Source of the DNA: Monilinia fructicola
Lineage: Eukaryota; Ascomycota; Leotiomycetes; Helotiales; Sclerotiniaceae
Reading direction: 5' to 3'
Length of the DNA stretch: 64,000 bases
Assembly (NCBI GenBank): GCA_008692225.1
Contig: VICG01000004.1
Location: 2,356,501 to 2,420,500, forward strand
The notes beneath the pieces are model-generated. The model did no database searches. It was not told the origin of the DNA and was given only the letters and a program-made list of their open reading frames with translations. Each line of letters begins with the position of its first letter. Position 1 is the stretch's first letter. The translations under genes and the position numbers were made by a program. Shown here piece after piece: positions 40,246 to 55,669 of the stretch.

Positions 40246-43200
40246 ATGTCCTCGGCCGCAGCCAACAGACCTACAGGCACCATGAATACGGTGAGCATCC
40301 TGAGTATTCCAAGATAGTATCCAGCTAATATTCGAATGTAGCAACGATCAACTCGATTCGGAGATTTCTCTACCGCACCAGGTAGGAATAACAGTGATGA
40401 TAGAACGTCGCAAAGCTCCACGCTCGCCCAAACTTTTGGAAACGGTGGTACCTGGCAGCCTTCGAGTGGTATCTGGGGTAGTAACACAATTGGGAGTGGT
40501 TTTGCCAATACGAAGCGAGATCCCTCGCGCTCTCGAGGTAAATTTATACAAGCGAGATTCAATATTACGCATTCACTGATGATGATCCAGCAGCAGATGA
40601 TGATGGCTTTCCAGATGCTCCCAGTGGTTCTGGTGCATTAGCCGCATCTTCAGAAGCCGATCCTTGGGTTGCTCGTGCAAATGGACCTTGGAATCCTCCA
40701 GACACTACATCTCCAACATTACAATCCTCGCATAGCGGAAGTGCCTCTCCTTCTCACGTCCGCAATAGCATCCCATCACAAACACCACAAAGTCTACTCG
40801 AACTACAAACATACCAACAACAATCAAGACCTGCTATCGGACAGGGACCTAGTTTTGGTCGGTCACAGCCCAAGAGTAGCTTGGATCCTTCATCTGGAAG
40901 CTTTAAATTCTCACGGAAGCCTTCTTTTGGGTTCAACGAGGACAAGGAGAATTCTTCTCAATTCTCGTCCAACCAAGACAGTGCATATGATATTGATGTA
41001 TCATCTAGGGCATTCAGAATGGATCAATTAGGTTCTCAAAATACAGGCTTCCTGGGTGTAGGCTCTGCTTCAAGAGATGGAAGCATGCCTCCCTCCAGAG
41101 CATCGGAGGTTGGCCTCAATAATCTAACGTTTGTGAACGGGAATCAAAACTTTGGCTCTATTGGTGGTCATACTCCTAGCAATTCAATCCACTCACACCG
41201 TCCTTCTTTCTCTGCAATCTCGGGCTCGTTTGCACAAACAAATTCATCCCGATATTCTGACCTCACCACGCAAACGGAAGCCGAACTAAGGGAGAAGTTT
41301 GCAGGATTTGGTTTGGCCAACGAGATCGATCAAACGAACATACCTCAGATTAACAACACTTCAAGTTCTCCATATTCTCCGACTCACCAGAACTTTAGCC
41401 AACAGGCCTTCCAGGCTAACGGTGGATCAGCCATGTGGAATGATGGATCAAGTGGTCCGAAAGCACTTAATAATTACGATAATTTTTCGAACCAGGCACC
41501 TTTCGCAGACCAAGGGTATTTCTCGAAAAGCTCGAGATTCGATAGAGGCTCTGCATCACCTGCATCGAGCGATTACCGCCGTAGCCTTAATAGCCCGAAA
41601 TACTTTTCTGGCACTCCTCCAGCGGGGCCTGAGCAGATCTACCGACCGAGCTCAAGAGCGGGCCCGAGAATTCCTCAAGGCCCAAGTGAACTGGACCGCA
41701 GACTTCAAAACATCCAGTACTCCCAGCACCACGCCTATCTGTATGGAAATGGCCATTTCCAAGGGCAATATCCACCACAATTATACGACTATCCTTCACA
41801 AACATTCCGGCAAACCAATGTACCACCATTTGGATATCCCATGCCACTACCTCCCTTTTCAGCACAAAATATACCCACTCGTCCAGCCAAGGACCAGGAT
41901 GTTGGCCTCGGGGTTAGAAGTGTACTTTTGGAAGAATTCCGTTCCAATGCTAAATCCAACAAGAGGTACGAGTTGAAGGTATGTATTGTTCCACGTCCTA
42001 TCTTCTATCGCCACTGATCAAGTATAGGACATTTATCAACATGTCGTTGAATTCAGTGGGGATCAGCATGGATCCCGGTTCATCCAGCAAAAGTTGGAGA
42101 CAGCCAACAGCGACGAGAAAGAACAACTTTTCAGAGAGATTCAGCCAAACGCGCTACAATTGATGACCGATGTATTCGGAAACTATGTCATCCAAAAGTT
42201 GTTTGAGCACGGCAATCAAGTACAAAAACGTGTGCTGGCTGAGCAAATGAAGAACCATGTGATGGAACTTTCAATGCAGATGTATGGTTGCAGGGTTGTG
42301 CAAAAGGTTTGTTCTGGTCTTCCATATTATAAAGCCTTGACTAACAGATGCATAGGCTCTCGAGCATGTTCTCGCCGATCAACAAGCTGAGCTTGTCAGA
42401 GAACTCGAGGCTGACGTCCTCAAGTGCGTGAAAGATCAAAATGGCAACCACGTTGTTCAGAAGGCCATCGAGCGTGTTCCGACAGAACATATACAGTTTG
42501 TTATCGAAGCATTCCGAGGCCAGGTTCACGTTCTTGCCACTCATCCTTATGGATGCCGAGTTATTCAGCGTATCTTGGAATACTGCCAGCCTCACGATCA
42601 AGAACGAGTCCTCGAGGAATTGCATCAATGTGCATCGAACTTGATCACTGATCAGTATGGCAATTATGTTACTCAACATATTATACAACATGGAAAGCCT
42701 GAGGATCGTGCCAAGATTATCAAGATCGTGACGGCGCAACTTCTGACTCTATCTAAGCACAAATTCGCTTCAAATGTTGTGGAGAAGAGTATACAGTTTG
42801 GCTCTGTTGAGCAGAGACACACTATCGTTTCTTTATTAACAGCTCTTCATAGCGATGGCACCAGCCCTTTGCAGCTGATGATGAAGGATCAGTATGGCAA
42901 CTATGTCATTCGTGAGTCAAATGTCTCTCAACTTGATAGAATTATACTAATCTAGATAGAAAAACTTCTCGGACAATTGAAAGGCGCTGAAAGAACAGCT
43001 TTTGTCGATGACCTGAAGCCACAACTCTTGGCTCTCAAGAAATATAACTACGGCAAACAAATTGCTGCGATTGAAAAGTTGATATACGGTCAGGAAGACT
43101 CACAGCACTCTTTCGTTTCTTCACCAACCGGCCCTACTCCTGGTGCTCACACACAACCGATAGAGATAAGCTCCAGTGCCCCGACTCCGCTGCTTACGAA

Positions 43201-43345
43201 TGGACAAAATAGTCCTCAAAGCAGCAGTCTCCCTAGCGCAAATGTCAGTACAATTGACGATCCCACTGATAGTGCATCTTCTGGCAAGACAGCTATTGCT
43301 GTCAACGAAAAGTCCTGCCCCGAAGTTGTCATCAGTGGCGTCTAA
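40246..43345 (+). CDS. puf3: PUF (Pumilio) family RNA-binding protein, Puf3-like
   Basis: Cytoplasmic post-transcriptional regulator that binds UGUA-containing 3' UTRs; yeast Puf3 acts on mRNAs for mitochondrial proteins. Exons 40246-40290, 40342-40537, 40591-41978, 42028-42306, 42356-42911 and 42960-43345 keep phase and give 949 residues. The first ~540 residues are low-complexity Ser/Asn/Gln/Gly-rich. The Pumilio domain follows with eight repeats whose RNA-contact helices read SRFIQ (559-563), NYVIQ (595-599), CRVVQ (631-635), NHVVQ, CRVIQ, NYVTQ, SNVVE and NYVIQ. This is the canonical set for a UGUANAUA-type site. A Ser/Thr/Pro tail ends the protein. The intron 2 acceptor is a triple CAGCAGCAG, so alternative in-frame starts of exon 3 are possible. 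The 15-residue first exon is the least certain part. Confidence 0.92.
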
Positions 43346-46300
43346 CATGTCATTCTTCTTCGCCTAAAATTATCTTCCACTTCACGTCATATACAAAAAG
43401 CATTATTGAAGGGCGTGACGGTTTTGGGTCCGGAAAGGAAATGGGGGACTGGACGGCTACAAAAAAATGAGTATTTCTAATGGTATTGTCTACGTCTCGT
43501 GCCATCTTCTTGGGGTGTTAGAGGGTAGGTCTGGTCTGCTTAAGTTGCCGCATGGGTGCACGCATATACAAGCCAGGACTGGCTATGGTGGATTTACTGT
43601 GAATGAATAAGGAAATGAACATTTTGCGTTTTTGATTTGTTTTTATCTTGATCAATTACGAGGATTTGGTGTTGTCTTCGGATCACGGACTTATGGGAAA
43701 GGTTCATGGATAACATTACGGAAGAGAAAGTTCGCTCTGCTCAAAATTCTTGCAGCATATTGGCATTGTTTATTTTTATTTTTATTCATTTTTTTATTTC
43801 TTTGAAAGAAAAGAGAATATGGAAAGGATACCTGTCGATCATACTATTGTCTTTTACGCAAACGCGCTGGTTATACTTGCTCTTTCGGCCTTTTGGCCTT
43901 GATATTTCTTGATTTATATGCTATGCTGTATTATGGTGCAAGCTCAACACATTTGCTTGCTTTGTTGATTATTGGGAAGTGCTGAAGGATGAAAATATAC
44001 CTATTTTTTTATATCATTTCGTGTTATTCTGGAAGTGGGTGGGATTGAGCAACAGGAGATGAACGAATGAATTGCTTGCCTGGTCGATTATACTTATACA
44101 AATGGTGGAATAACAAACATCTTACAAAGGTTTGTGAGATTGAGATGTAGAGGCTGGGATAGGATAAGATAGCATGGGATGGGATGGGATGGAATGGAAT
44201 GAAGGAAGACATTAATAGACGGTGAAAATATTTGTATGTCATAAAAATATCGGATGGTATGGTTTGAAAGATGGGAGGAGACAGGATTAGGCCTTTGGGA
44301 CCTTGGGCTTGGTTTTGTCAATTGCGGTTGTTGTTGCTTGTTGGGATGGACGTGATGAATAGGTGGTTGGAGTGTAAGGGTGTTGATGGAATAACGGAAT
44401 GGCGTGTTTTTATGCAAAATACAATATAAATGATATATATATAGGTATCTTTGGGTATTGCCTCCTCGCTTAGTTGGTGTTGAGATTGAAGATTGCTGAG
44501 TGATATGTTTTGGATTTTGCTGTGATGTGATTGATGTATATGCATATAATATGATCCGTGCATTGATCAGTTGAATGACGAAGAGTGAGGGGGAGGAGAA
44601 GGGTCCGTTATGGGGAAAGGGATGATGTAATGAGAGAATTCAAGAGTCGAGTTGTTTCGAGAAGTAGAGTTTTGAGGCGAGTATTGGTGGCAACGCATTC
44701 TCATGTTATATACTCCTCTCTCGTTCTCTGGCATCAAGGGCTAACTTTCAAGTGCGAACATGGCCACATGCGCAATCAACACTTCAAAACCTGCTCACAC
44801 AATCCGGAGGCCAATTTGCATTGCTCGCATACTAGGTTCCTCATGGAAACGTATTGTCAGAATTTCCTCAACAATTTCACGGATTGCTTGGAAGTGGATC
44901 GGGATTCTGCATGGAAATTGCTGTGTTGGACACGTTGCGCCAATGTTGGGGTAAGTTCTGCGGGATAGATGAGAAAGGCTCGTTGGGGTCCTTGGGGATA
45001 CCGGGAAGATACTGGTGATTGGAGTCGCGATGTTTGCGCACTGCCCGGGCCAAGTATCATGTTGCAGGGTAGCATAGAGTAGCATGAATGCGTAATGGGG
45101 TCTGGGCTGGGAACATGAGGTGAACACAATCGGGTTTCGATCAAGAGATGGACTTTGATGGCGCACATGAAGTTTAGAAAGATACTGCGGTCCTGCTCTT
45201 GGGTGATGCCATAATCGCGAGCTTGAAGCTCTCTCACAGCCCTAGCTTGGCTGGTCGATCGATTTGATTAATTCGAGCCCCCGCGTTTCATGCTTGCGAG
45301 CCATGGATTTCTCCTCGCAATCTTCGTTGAGGTACCTCGGCCCATTAAATCTTTCGTGGAATTGCCTTTCCCGTTATGTTGGAGATACGTCCGGCGAGAA
45401 TACTGTCATCAGATGAGATGAACATCGAGTAGGTAGATAGGTCTTTACTGGTCATCGTTCCTAGGCCTACGGTGACCTAGAACTGAAGTATCTGATGAGC
45501 TAATCACGGTGCGTCTTGTTGATACTAGGTACTTGATAGAGAGTTCTCGATATACCAGGTAGGCATCTCGAGAGAATTTCTTTGCAAAGGATCCATGGAT
45601 GGATGTATTTGCATTTCTTCTTTCTTTCTTTCTACTCAGGGGTGTGTGTATCCGAGCATCTTTACGAGCTGGATGATGGCCAAAAAATAATAATCCCTGT
45701 TTTGTATTTCTTTTTTCGGACTAGCTATCCATACTGTAGGTAAGTAGTGTACTCCGTATTTATTATCTGTTATGGCTTACCGTACTGTATCACTTCCCAC
45801 ACGTTTTTCCATGGGACAAACCAACTTCTCTACCAGAGAAGCGGTTTGTAATTCTCTCGTTGTATCACCATTTTGGATCTGCGATGTGGGAAAATATCAC
45901 TCAGCTGGACTCCAGTGCCGGCAAGCGCCAAATCCGAATCTGCTTGACGTTTTCCCGCGTTACATTGACAGCCATGCTTGGCGTCCGATCATCCAAAGGT
46001 TGCGTTCAACACAGAGTGCATTATGTCACATAGAAACATCGTTTCACCCCGAATGCAGGAACCCATTCGCTACTGGCAACATCAAGATCACCAATACCAC
46101 TCTTTACATATCTGATGAGCATAATGCTAGTTCTTTGTGCGTCGTAAAGCTGCCGCTTGTCCTTGTAATTAGCTTCGAGCTTATTGGCTCTAGATTACAA
46201 GCCCAGCCTTGGGCCCGGAGAACTTCTTTCCTTCTACCTCTTGTCTACACCTTGGTTTTTTTTTTCCAATCATCGAGCTATTTCCTTACTTTACAGGTGC

Positions 46301-46687
46301 CTCTGATATCATTCGGATGTCATTCGAATGTCACTAGGAAATGATTCCTGCCCTTACAGATTAGACAGTATTCTGTGTTCTCCGATATATTCATTCTTTA
46401 CTACCTGTCAGGGAATAACGGTTTCTCAAAATGCAGTTTGGGTAGACCACGCGTTGTCTCTTGGTCAATTTCTTATATTCCTGCCAAGGGAGGCAGTGTG
46501 ATTGCCCTGGACTTTAACTTTACACCTCATACTTAGTTTGGCAAAATCCCGCATTAATGTAGTTATCATAGTTTCTACTGAGAAAGCGGGTGCTAACGAT
46601 CATATTAAATTATCATCATACTCCCTTTATTGTCATATGGGTTGCGACATATTCAAGCAAAGCAACTAGTTTCATAAGGATTCAACG
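43346..46687. other. Intergenic interval between PUF and DOMON-b561 genes
   Basis: It presumably begins with the PUF 3' UTR. No recognisable gene: frames of 127 (44585-44968) and 190 codons (45772-46344) look like chance open frames. One copy of TACTCCGTA lies at 45750-45758. Confidence 0.55.
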
Positions 46688-48055
46688 ATGTTTTTTTCAC
46701 GTCTTTTCCTCGGTGTTATTCTAGCATGTAAGTGATACCTTCTCCGCTTCTTCAGTCAATACTAATCGATTAGCATTTACCACATTCGCCCAATATGCCT
46801 CTCACTGCACGGGCGATGTATGTTTGGCCGTCAATGTGCCAGAATCGACTGCTTCGGGGGTCTCAAGAGACATATATATCCAAATCAGTGGGCCCGATAC
46901 AATGTCCTGGATAGGCGTTGGACAAGGCTCTTCAATGAGAGGCTCCAATATCTTTGTAATATATGCCGACTCGACTGGAACGAATGTTACACTCAGTCCT
47001 AGGCTCGGTGTTGGAGAGATTCAACCAAAGTCCGATACTTCTGCTCAAGTGACTCTACTTGATGGTTCTGGAATTTCAGATGGTGAAATGGTAGCCAATA
47101 TCAAATGTGGGTATGAGACCAAGAATTGTTTGGCATTTTTTTAACCTTTGGAATAGGCTCAAACTGCGATAGCTGGAATGGTGGATCAATGAGCTTTACT
47201 GATGCTTCCTCGAAGTGGATTTGGGCCCATAAGACCGGCGCGCCCTTATCATCCGACAGTGTTGACGCAAATATCCAGTTTCATGACCAAGAGGGAGTCG
47301 TCAGTTTGAATTTGCAGGTGGCTGCCGGTGGAGAAGTTGCGAATCCATTTTTGTTGACTGGATCAATTTTTTCGCTTAACCAAGCAACGCCTAATCAACC
47401 AACGCCTAACCAGACATCTTCAGGGTCTAGTGGTATTATTTCTACTGGAAAAAGATATAAATCTGCGAAAGTCCTTACTGCACATGGAGTTCTAGCTTGC
47501 CTTGCTTATGTCATACTCTTTCCTTCCGGTGCGATTGCAATTCGAATCTTTAGTTTCCGCAATTTGCTATGGCTCCATGCCGGGTGGATGGTTACCACGT
47601 ACATGCTTGTACTTGCGTCACTTGGAATGGGTGTATGGATGGCGTATATATATGAAGAACTCAGCACTGCACACTCAATCATTGGTCTTCTTGCTGCCGG
47701 ATTCTTGTTAATTCAACCTATTTCTGGATTGACGCACCACATTTTGTACAAGCGTCAGGGTGGTCGTAATGTTGCGACATATCCCCACGTGTGGTTGGGT
47801 CGCGCGGCCATTACTCTTGGTATCATCAATGGTGGATTAGGCTTGAAATTGAGTGAAAAGAGCGAGACAGGTGAGGTTGTGTACGGCGTCATGGCGGGTC
47901 TTGTGTGGGTTTCGTGGATGGCGGTTGTTGTTCATGCAACATTGAAGAGCCGAGGGCTTCGTTCTAGTGGCATGGAAGAAAATGGCGGGTCAATAACAAG
48001 AGAGAAATCTAGCACCGAAGAATCATTCGTCCATGGTAACACGCCGCGTTCTTAG
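46688..48055 (+). CDS. Secreted-side DOMON domain fused to cytochrome b561 (CYBDOM-type)
   Basis: Predicted transmembrane electron-transfer protein: a haem-binding DOMON (CDH-cytochrome-like) domain outside the membrane and a b561 ferric-reductase-like core. Exons 46688-46727, 46774-47106 and 47157-48055 give 423 residues. Residues 1-22 form a signal peptide (FFSRLFLGVILA). The DOMON domain spans about 23-195, with M68 and H167 as candidate haem ligands and cysteines C25, C30, C125 and C128. A Thr/Pro/Ser linker (200-220) follows, then five membrane helices. H234, H265, H297 and H335 lie where b561 proteins hold two haems. The second intron uses the donor GTGGGT; this choice restores the family motif CSNCDSW, whereas the GTATGA four bases on would not. 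The partner reductant and substrate are unknown. Confidence 0.9.
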
Positions 48056-48530
48056 TCCATACACAGGGGACATGGCTCCAACAGGTTACCCAGACCTTAG
48101 ATTTTGTTAGCTTTGCTAGTATCTTAAGGGAAATTTTTCATGAGAGAAACGATAAATCTTATTCACTTGGTTTGATGATAATGACAATATGGGATGGATT
48201 TAGGAAAGAGTTTGTATTTGGGTTTATTTGTGCAAATAGTTTACTTTTTGAATCCTGGGCATTGGTTCTCTGATATAGTACAACTCATCTCAATCAAATA
48301 TCTGAATATATACTTGAACAACACTTAAGTTACTGACCCTGCTTGATATTTCCTTCCAAGATCAATGCAAACTTTACAACATTTCTTCACGTGGTTGAAA
48401 ATTAAGGGTTGAATCTTCACTAGGGCCGATTACATAATAGCACTACATCTCCATCAGAGTTTCCAACATTCAACTGGTATTCCCCTTCACAAACTGTAAA
48501 GAATTTTGTTCGCATCATATACATATCACG
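48056..48530. other. Short intergenic spacer
   Basis: About 475 bp between the stop of the DOMON-b561 gene and the start of thi20, AT-leaning, with no open frame of note. It must hold the 3' UTR of the first and the promoter of the second. Confidence 0.6.
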
Positions 48531-50858
48531 ATGGGAATAGGGCGTGTTCTCGTCATCGCGGGTTCTGATAGTTCCGGTGGAGCGTTAGTATACCGGCAGC
48601 CCCTCTTTCCGCCCTTTTACCCCGCCACAGACTAACGATCGTCTTCTCAGTGGGATCGAAGCTGACCAAAAAGTGATTGCGGCACATGGGTGCTATGCTA
48701 TGACTGCTACAACGGCCTTGACAGCCCAAAATACTCAAGGTGTTGAGGATATCCATTACATTCCGGCAGAGTTCGTCGGGAGGTTGATTGATGTGTCGAT
48801 TGGAGATGTGGGTGTGGATGTTGTGAAGACTGGTAAACCAATTCTTTCACTTGGATTTTACTTGAGGCGGAGATGATTATGGATACGCATGGTCTAGACA
48901 CTGACGATATCTTGAAGGCATGTTGGCTTCGGGGGAAACGGTAGAAGTGGTGGCAAAGGCATTAAAAAGACATCACGTGAAGGCTCTGATTGTTGATCCT
49001 GTGCGTTCACTTCTTCAAACGATAGACAACTTATCTGAGGATTTGTGATATTAGGTCATGGTCTCTACAAGTGGATCACAGCTTCTTCCTTCGTCAGCCA
49101 TCCGCGAGCTACGAGAACTCTTGTTGCCCCATACCACCGTACTCACACCCAATGTGCCCGAAGCGAAACTACTTCTTTCCGATGCGGGCACGGTTGTCGA
49201 GGAACCCCGGAATCTTGATGACCTGAAGAAGATAGCCAAGGAAGTACAATCATTGGGTCCGAGATATGTGTTGGTGAAAGGTGGTCATCTGCCTCTACAG
49301 AAGGACGGGACGGTGGCGACAAGGGAGGAGGAAAAGGAACTCATGGTTGATATCTTGTACGGAGAAGGAGTGGTCACAGAAATCAGGACAAGATATCAAA
49401 GATCGCGAAACACCCATGGGACGGGATGCTCGATGGCTTGTGAGTATACTTATGTATTACCTGGTGAAACAGCAGCTAAATGGAAGCAGCCGCCATTGCG
49501 TCTAACATTGCGAACGGGATACCCGTGGTCCAGGCGGTGAAAAGTGCTTGTCGGTATATCGAGGCAGGGATCCGAACAGCGCCGGACCTGGGCAAGGGCA
49601 ATGGTCCAATTAATCATTTCCATTCAACTTACACTTTGCCTTTTGCTCCGTACGTATTTGTTCTCAAGTACTACCAGACTCCCGAACTGATCATCATAGG
49701 GGCCACTTTGTGGAATACCTCCTAGAAAGACCGGATGTCAAAGGAGCTTGGCGAGACCATACTGAGCATGCATTTGTTGCCGCCCTCGGCGATGGGACTT
49801 TACCATTGGAGTCTTTCAAGTACTATCTCATTCAAGATTACCTCTATCTTGTTCGTAAAGACCTCCAAACCTTCGTACATGCAGTCTGACATCTTGCAGG
49901 TTCAATTTGCCAGAGCCAATGCTTTAGCTTCGTATAAAGCCAAAACTATGGAAGGCATTGCTGCAGTATGATTCTAGAACCTTGCTGGATATAAAATGTG
50001 CTGATTATGGGTAAAGTCTGCAGGCATCGTACTCCATATTCACCGCGAGATGGCGTTGCATATCAATTATTGCGAGGGTTTCGGTATGACGAAGGCAGAG
50101 ATAGAAGCTTGCGAAGAAAGTCAAGGTAAGCTCCTCCTCCACTTCAGAAGGCCGAGTGAGTTTTGATAGAATCGGAATAGCATGCACAGCATATACCAGG
50201 TACACGGATCTTTCTTCTCGAGTATCCGTACAATACTGACAATGATAGGTATGTCCTCGATATTGGACAATCTGAAGACTGGCTGGCCCTTCAAATATCC
50301 ATGGCGCCTTGCCTTATCGGCTACGGAGAAATTGCAAAACGACTGCATGCAGACCCGAAGACGAAGCGAGAGGGGAACATCTATTGGAAATGGATAGAGA
50401 ATTATGTTGCAGATGACTACACGGAAGCAGTAAAAGTCGGATCAGGTAATTGATATATATGACAGCCCTGGGATTCATGGGATTGGATAGCGCTGACGAT
50501 TTGGGCAGCTTTGCTTGAGAAACATGCTGTCTTGCAGTCACCCCACAGGATAGAAGAATTGGTCAAGATATTTATCCACGCAACAAAAGTACGTATGAAC
50601 GGATGTTTTCACTATAATTTGCTCTGTTCCCCTATTTCTCAAACCCTCTACACCATCTCTACACCTCCACGACCTCGCTTGTGCCTCGTGTTTTGAGCCA
50701 CGATGTATGGTATGCAACACCGATACAACCGGAAGAGGAATGTAGAGTGAACAAACAAATGAACAAGCAAACATGAACGATTGCTAATCAATATTGTTGT
50801 CGCCTTGCAGATGGAGACAGGATTTTGGGACATGGGTGGCGGTGGAGGAAGAAGATAA
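48531..50858 (+). CDS. thi20: Thi20-type HMP/HMP-P kinase fused to a TenA/thiaminase-II domain
   Basis: Thiamine pathway enzyme that phosphorylates hydroxymethylpyrimidine twice (ThiD-like half) and carries a C-terminal TenA domain for pyrimidine salvage. Twelve exons give 511 residues: 48531-48583, 48651-48832, 48918-49000, 49055-49439, 49487-49649, 49700-49850, 49900-49965, 50017-50125, 50181-50199, 50249-50445, 50509-50588, 50811-50858. All junctions are GT-AG and restore phase. The kinase half shows VIAGSDSSGGAGIEAD, QNTQGVEDI, IVDPVMVSTSG, LTPNVPEA, LVKGGH and NTHGTGCSMA (phosphate-binding). The TenA half shows WRDHTEHAFV, YYLIQDYLYL and LHINYCEGFGM followed by ACEES. Exon 9 is only 19 nt, but its codons complete the family block ACTAYTRYVLD. 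I see no TPP riboswitch. Confidence 0.93.
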
Positions 50859-51451
50859 GTAAAAAAGAATTGGAGGTTGCAGTACCGGATCCACAGTAGC
50901 TGAAAGCTTTGAAGCGTGGATACTGTAATACAGAACTGTACCCAGTTATTAGTAAAGTGGAGAAGAGAGAACGAAAAAATTGCATTCAGAGATTTATAGT
51001 ATTTTGAACAATTCCATCATTTTCATTGGCTCAGATAAAGATAAAAACCTTAATTCCAAGTACAGGAAAAGTGCGGGAAATGCTCTTTTTTCCCTTTTTC
51101 CCTCATTTTCTCTCCGTACTCTGTGTTCTTCTTTCGGGGTCCAACACAAAAAAAATAAAAAAAACTCAGATAACGCTATATCTCAGATAGTATTAGTCCC
51201 ACGGACGAAAAGTCTAACCTCAAGGGGTCTAGCGTGACTTCCTTTCTACCTTTTTTTAACACAAACTCTCCTTCTTTCTCACTTCCCATTATTTTTGACA
51301 TCTTTTCATCAACAAAAACATCTTCATCTGCTAGACTTCTTCTCATCAACTCAAGAAGTCATTTTCGCAATAACAATCATAGCGACTTTGAAATTCCCAT
51401 CATAACCTCGCACATTCATTCAATCTCTCACTTTTCAAACCCTTCGCAAAT
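50859..51451. other. Intergenic spacer and dbp2 leader
   Basis: Just under 600 bp between thi20 and dbp2. The last 200 bp are CT-rich with little G, typical of a fungal 5' leader before a highly expressed gene. No separate gene is visible. Confidence 0.6.
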
Positions 51452-54115
<2,664 letters not shown>

Positions 54116-55633
54116 GATGTCCAACCCCGATTGATCGAGACGGAGTTATGACAACGGCGACCCTTGATACTCGACATCATTGATTACGATGAAAATCACG
54201 TACATTCACCCCACGGTCGTTTTGGCGTTTGGCTGTCTTTTTAAAAAAGGGTAGGGAGGGGTAGAACTGCGTTTTATGACTTCTGCGTACTCTTTCGAAA
54301 ACTTTTCTGTAATCTGACCTTTTTTCTTTTTCTTTCGTATTAAAAATTGGGGTGGCACCACCAGGAATTAGACTGAGGGACAGCTGGATGGATGATATTA
54401 TAGATTGCTTCACATTCCCGGGTTCATTCGACGAAGAGCTGAACGCCTGGATTTGTATGTGCTTTTATCTTGCGTTCCTTTTTCCATAACTAGATTGCTC
54501 CCTGTAGCTAGTTTTTAATTAGGAAACATCTGGTATTAGAGCAGAAATAGCATGAAAAAATGAGATGGCTCTCTCAATTATCATTTCGATGTCTTTCATA
54601 TGATTTGCTTTGGTTTGACATGGTGAGAGACATGATAGGCAAGCCTTCAGGACCAACCGTTGATAGAGGAACCAAAAACTCCAAATTCTCAAATTATTCC
54701 ATCATGCTCTTCTAACTGGGTAGTACGAATTTCTCAACATGTACCACAAACATATTGGTCTGGATCACTTTGCGTTACAACATGTAACCATCAAGCAAGA
54801 CAAATAAATCTACTTGGATTCATAGCATCGCTGCTACGCTCGGGACCGAATCCAGCATGTCACCAAAGATCTATCTGTGCTCACTGCTCAGCTCCTGACC
54901 CCCGAATGTAGAGATATCCAGCAACAAGAACAACAACAACAAGAAGAACACGGGGCCGCCGTCCCATCATCACAAGCGACCAATCATTTTGCGTCGCCTG
55001 CGAGATACGAGGGATGCGAAGCGAAGGGAAGCGAAGGGAAACGAACTCCAAACTTCGGGACCGAGTTCATGTCGACATGCAACATAATTTTTTTCCTTTG
55101 CAATTGGGGGAGTGCGGGGCCGGGGGGCGGGGCCGGGGTAGGGAGGCATGTTTGGGTTTGGGGGGTGTTTGTTTTATTTTATTGGTTGGGTTGGGTTGGG
55201 TTGGGTTGGTTATGGGGTTTAGTGGGTGTGGTGTGGTGTGGTGTGGTGGTATGGTGGTGGGATACTCGTCTCGTCTCGTCTCGTCTTGCCTGGCCTGGCC
55301 TTATCGTCGCCACTGGTCATGTTGATCTTTGCGCATCTTATCGTCAGGTTGGAGTTCGAGAGGCGCTTGCTTGCATCGGGAGGGAGCGGTTTCTTGGAGA
55401 TGATGTGGAATTCTTGTGGGATGTGAGGGGGTTGGGGGTTGTGATCTGGTTTGGTCTGGTAGGCAGGTAGGTGTATGGGCTATGGTTGTTGTTTATATTT
55501 ATATATTTGTGTATGTATATATATTTATGTTTGTGTATGTATGTATGTATGTATGTATGTATGTATGTATGTATGTATATATGTATGTATGTATGTATAT
55601 ATGTATGTATGTATATATGTATATATGTATATA

Positions 55634-55669
<36 letters not shown>

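Noticed and set aside
45772..46344. 190-codon plus-strand frame before the DOMON-b561 gene
   Set aside because: Composition looks non-coding and no motif is recognisable. Several chance frames of similar length exist in the window.
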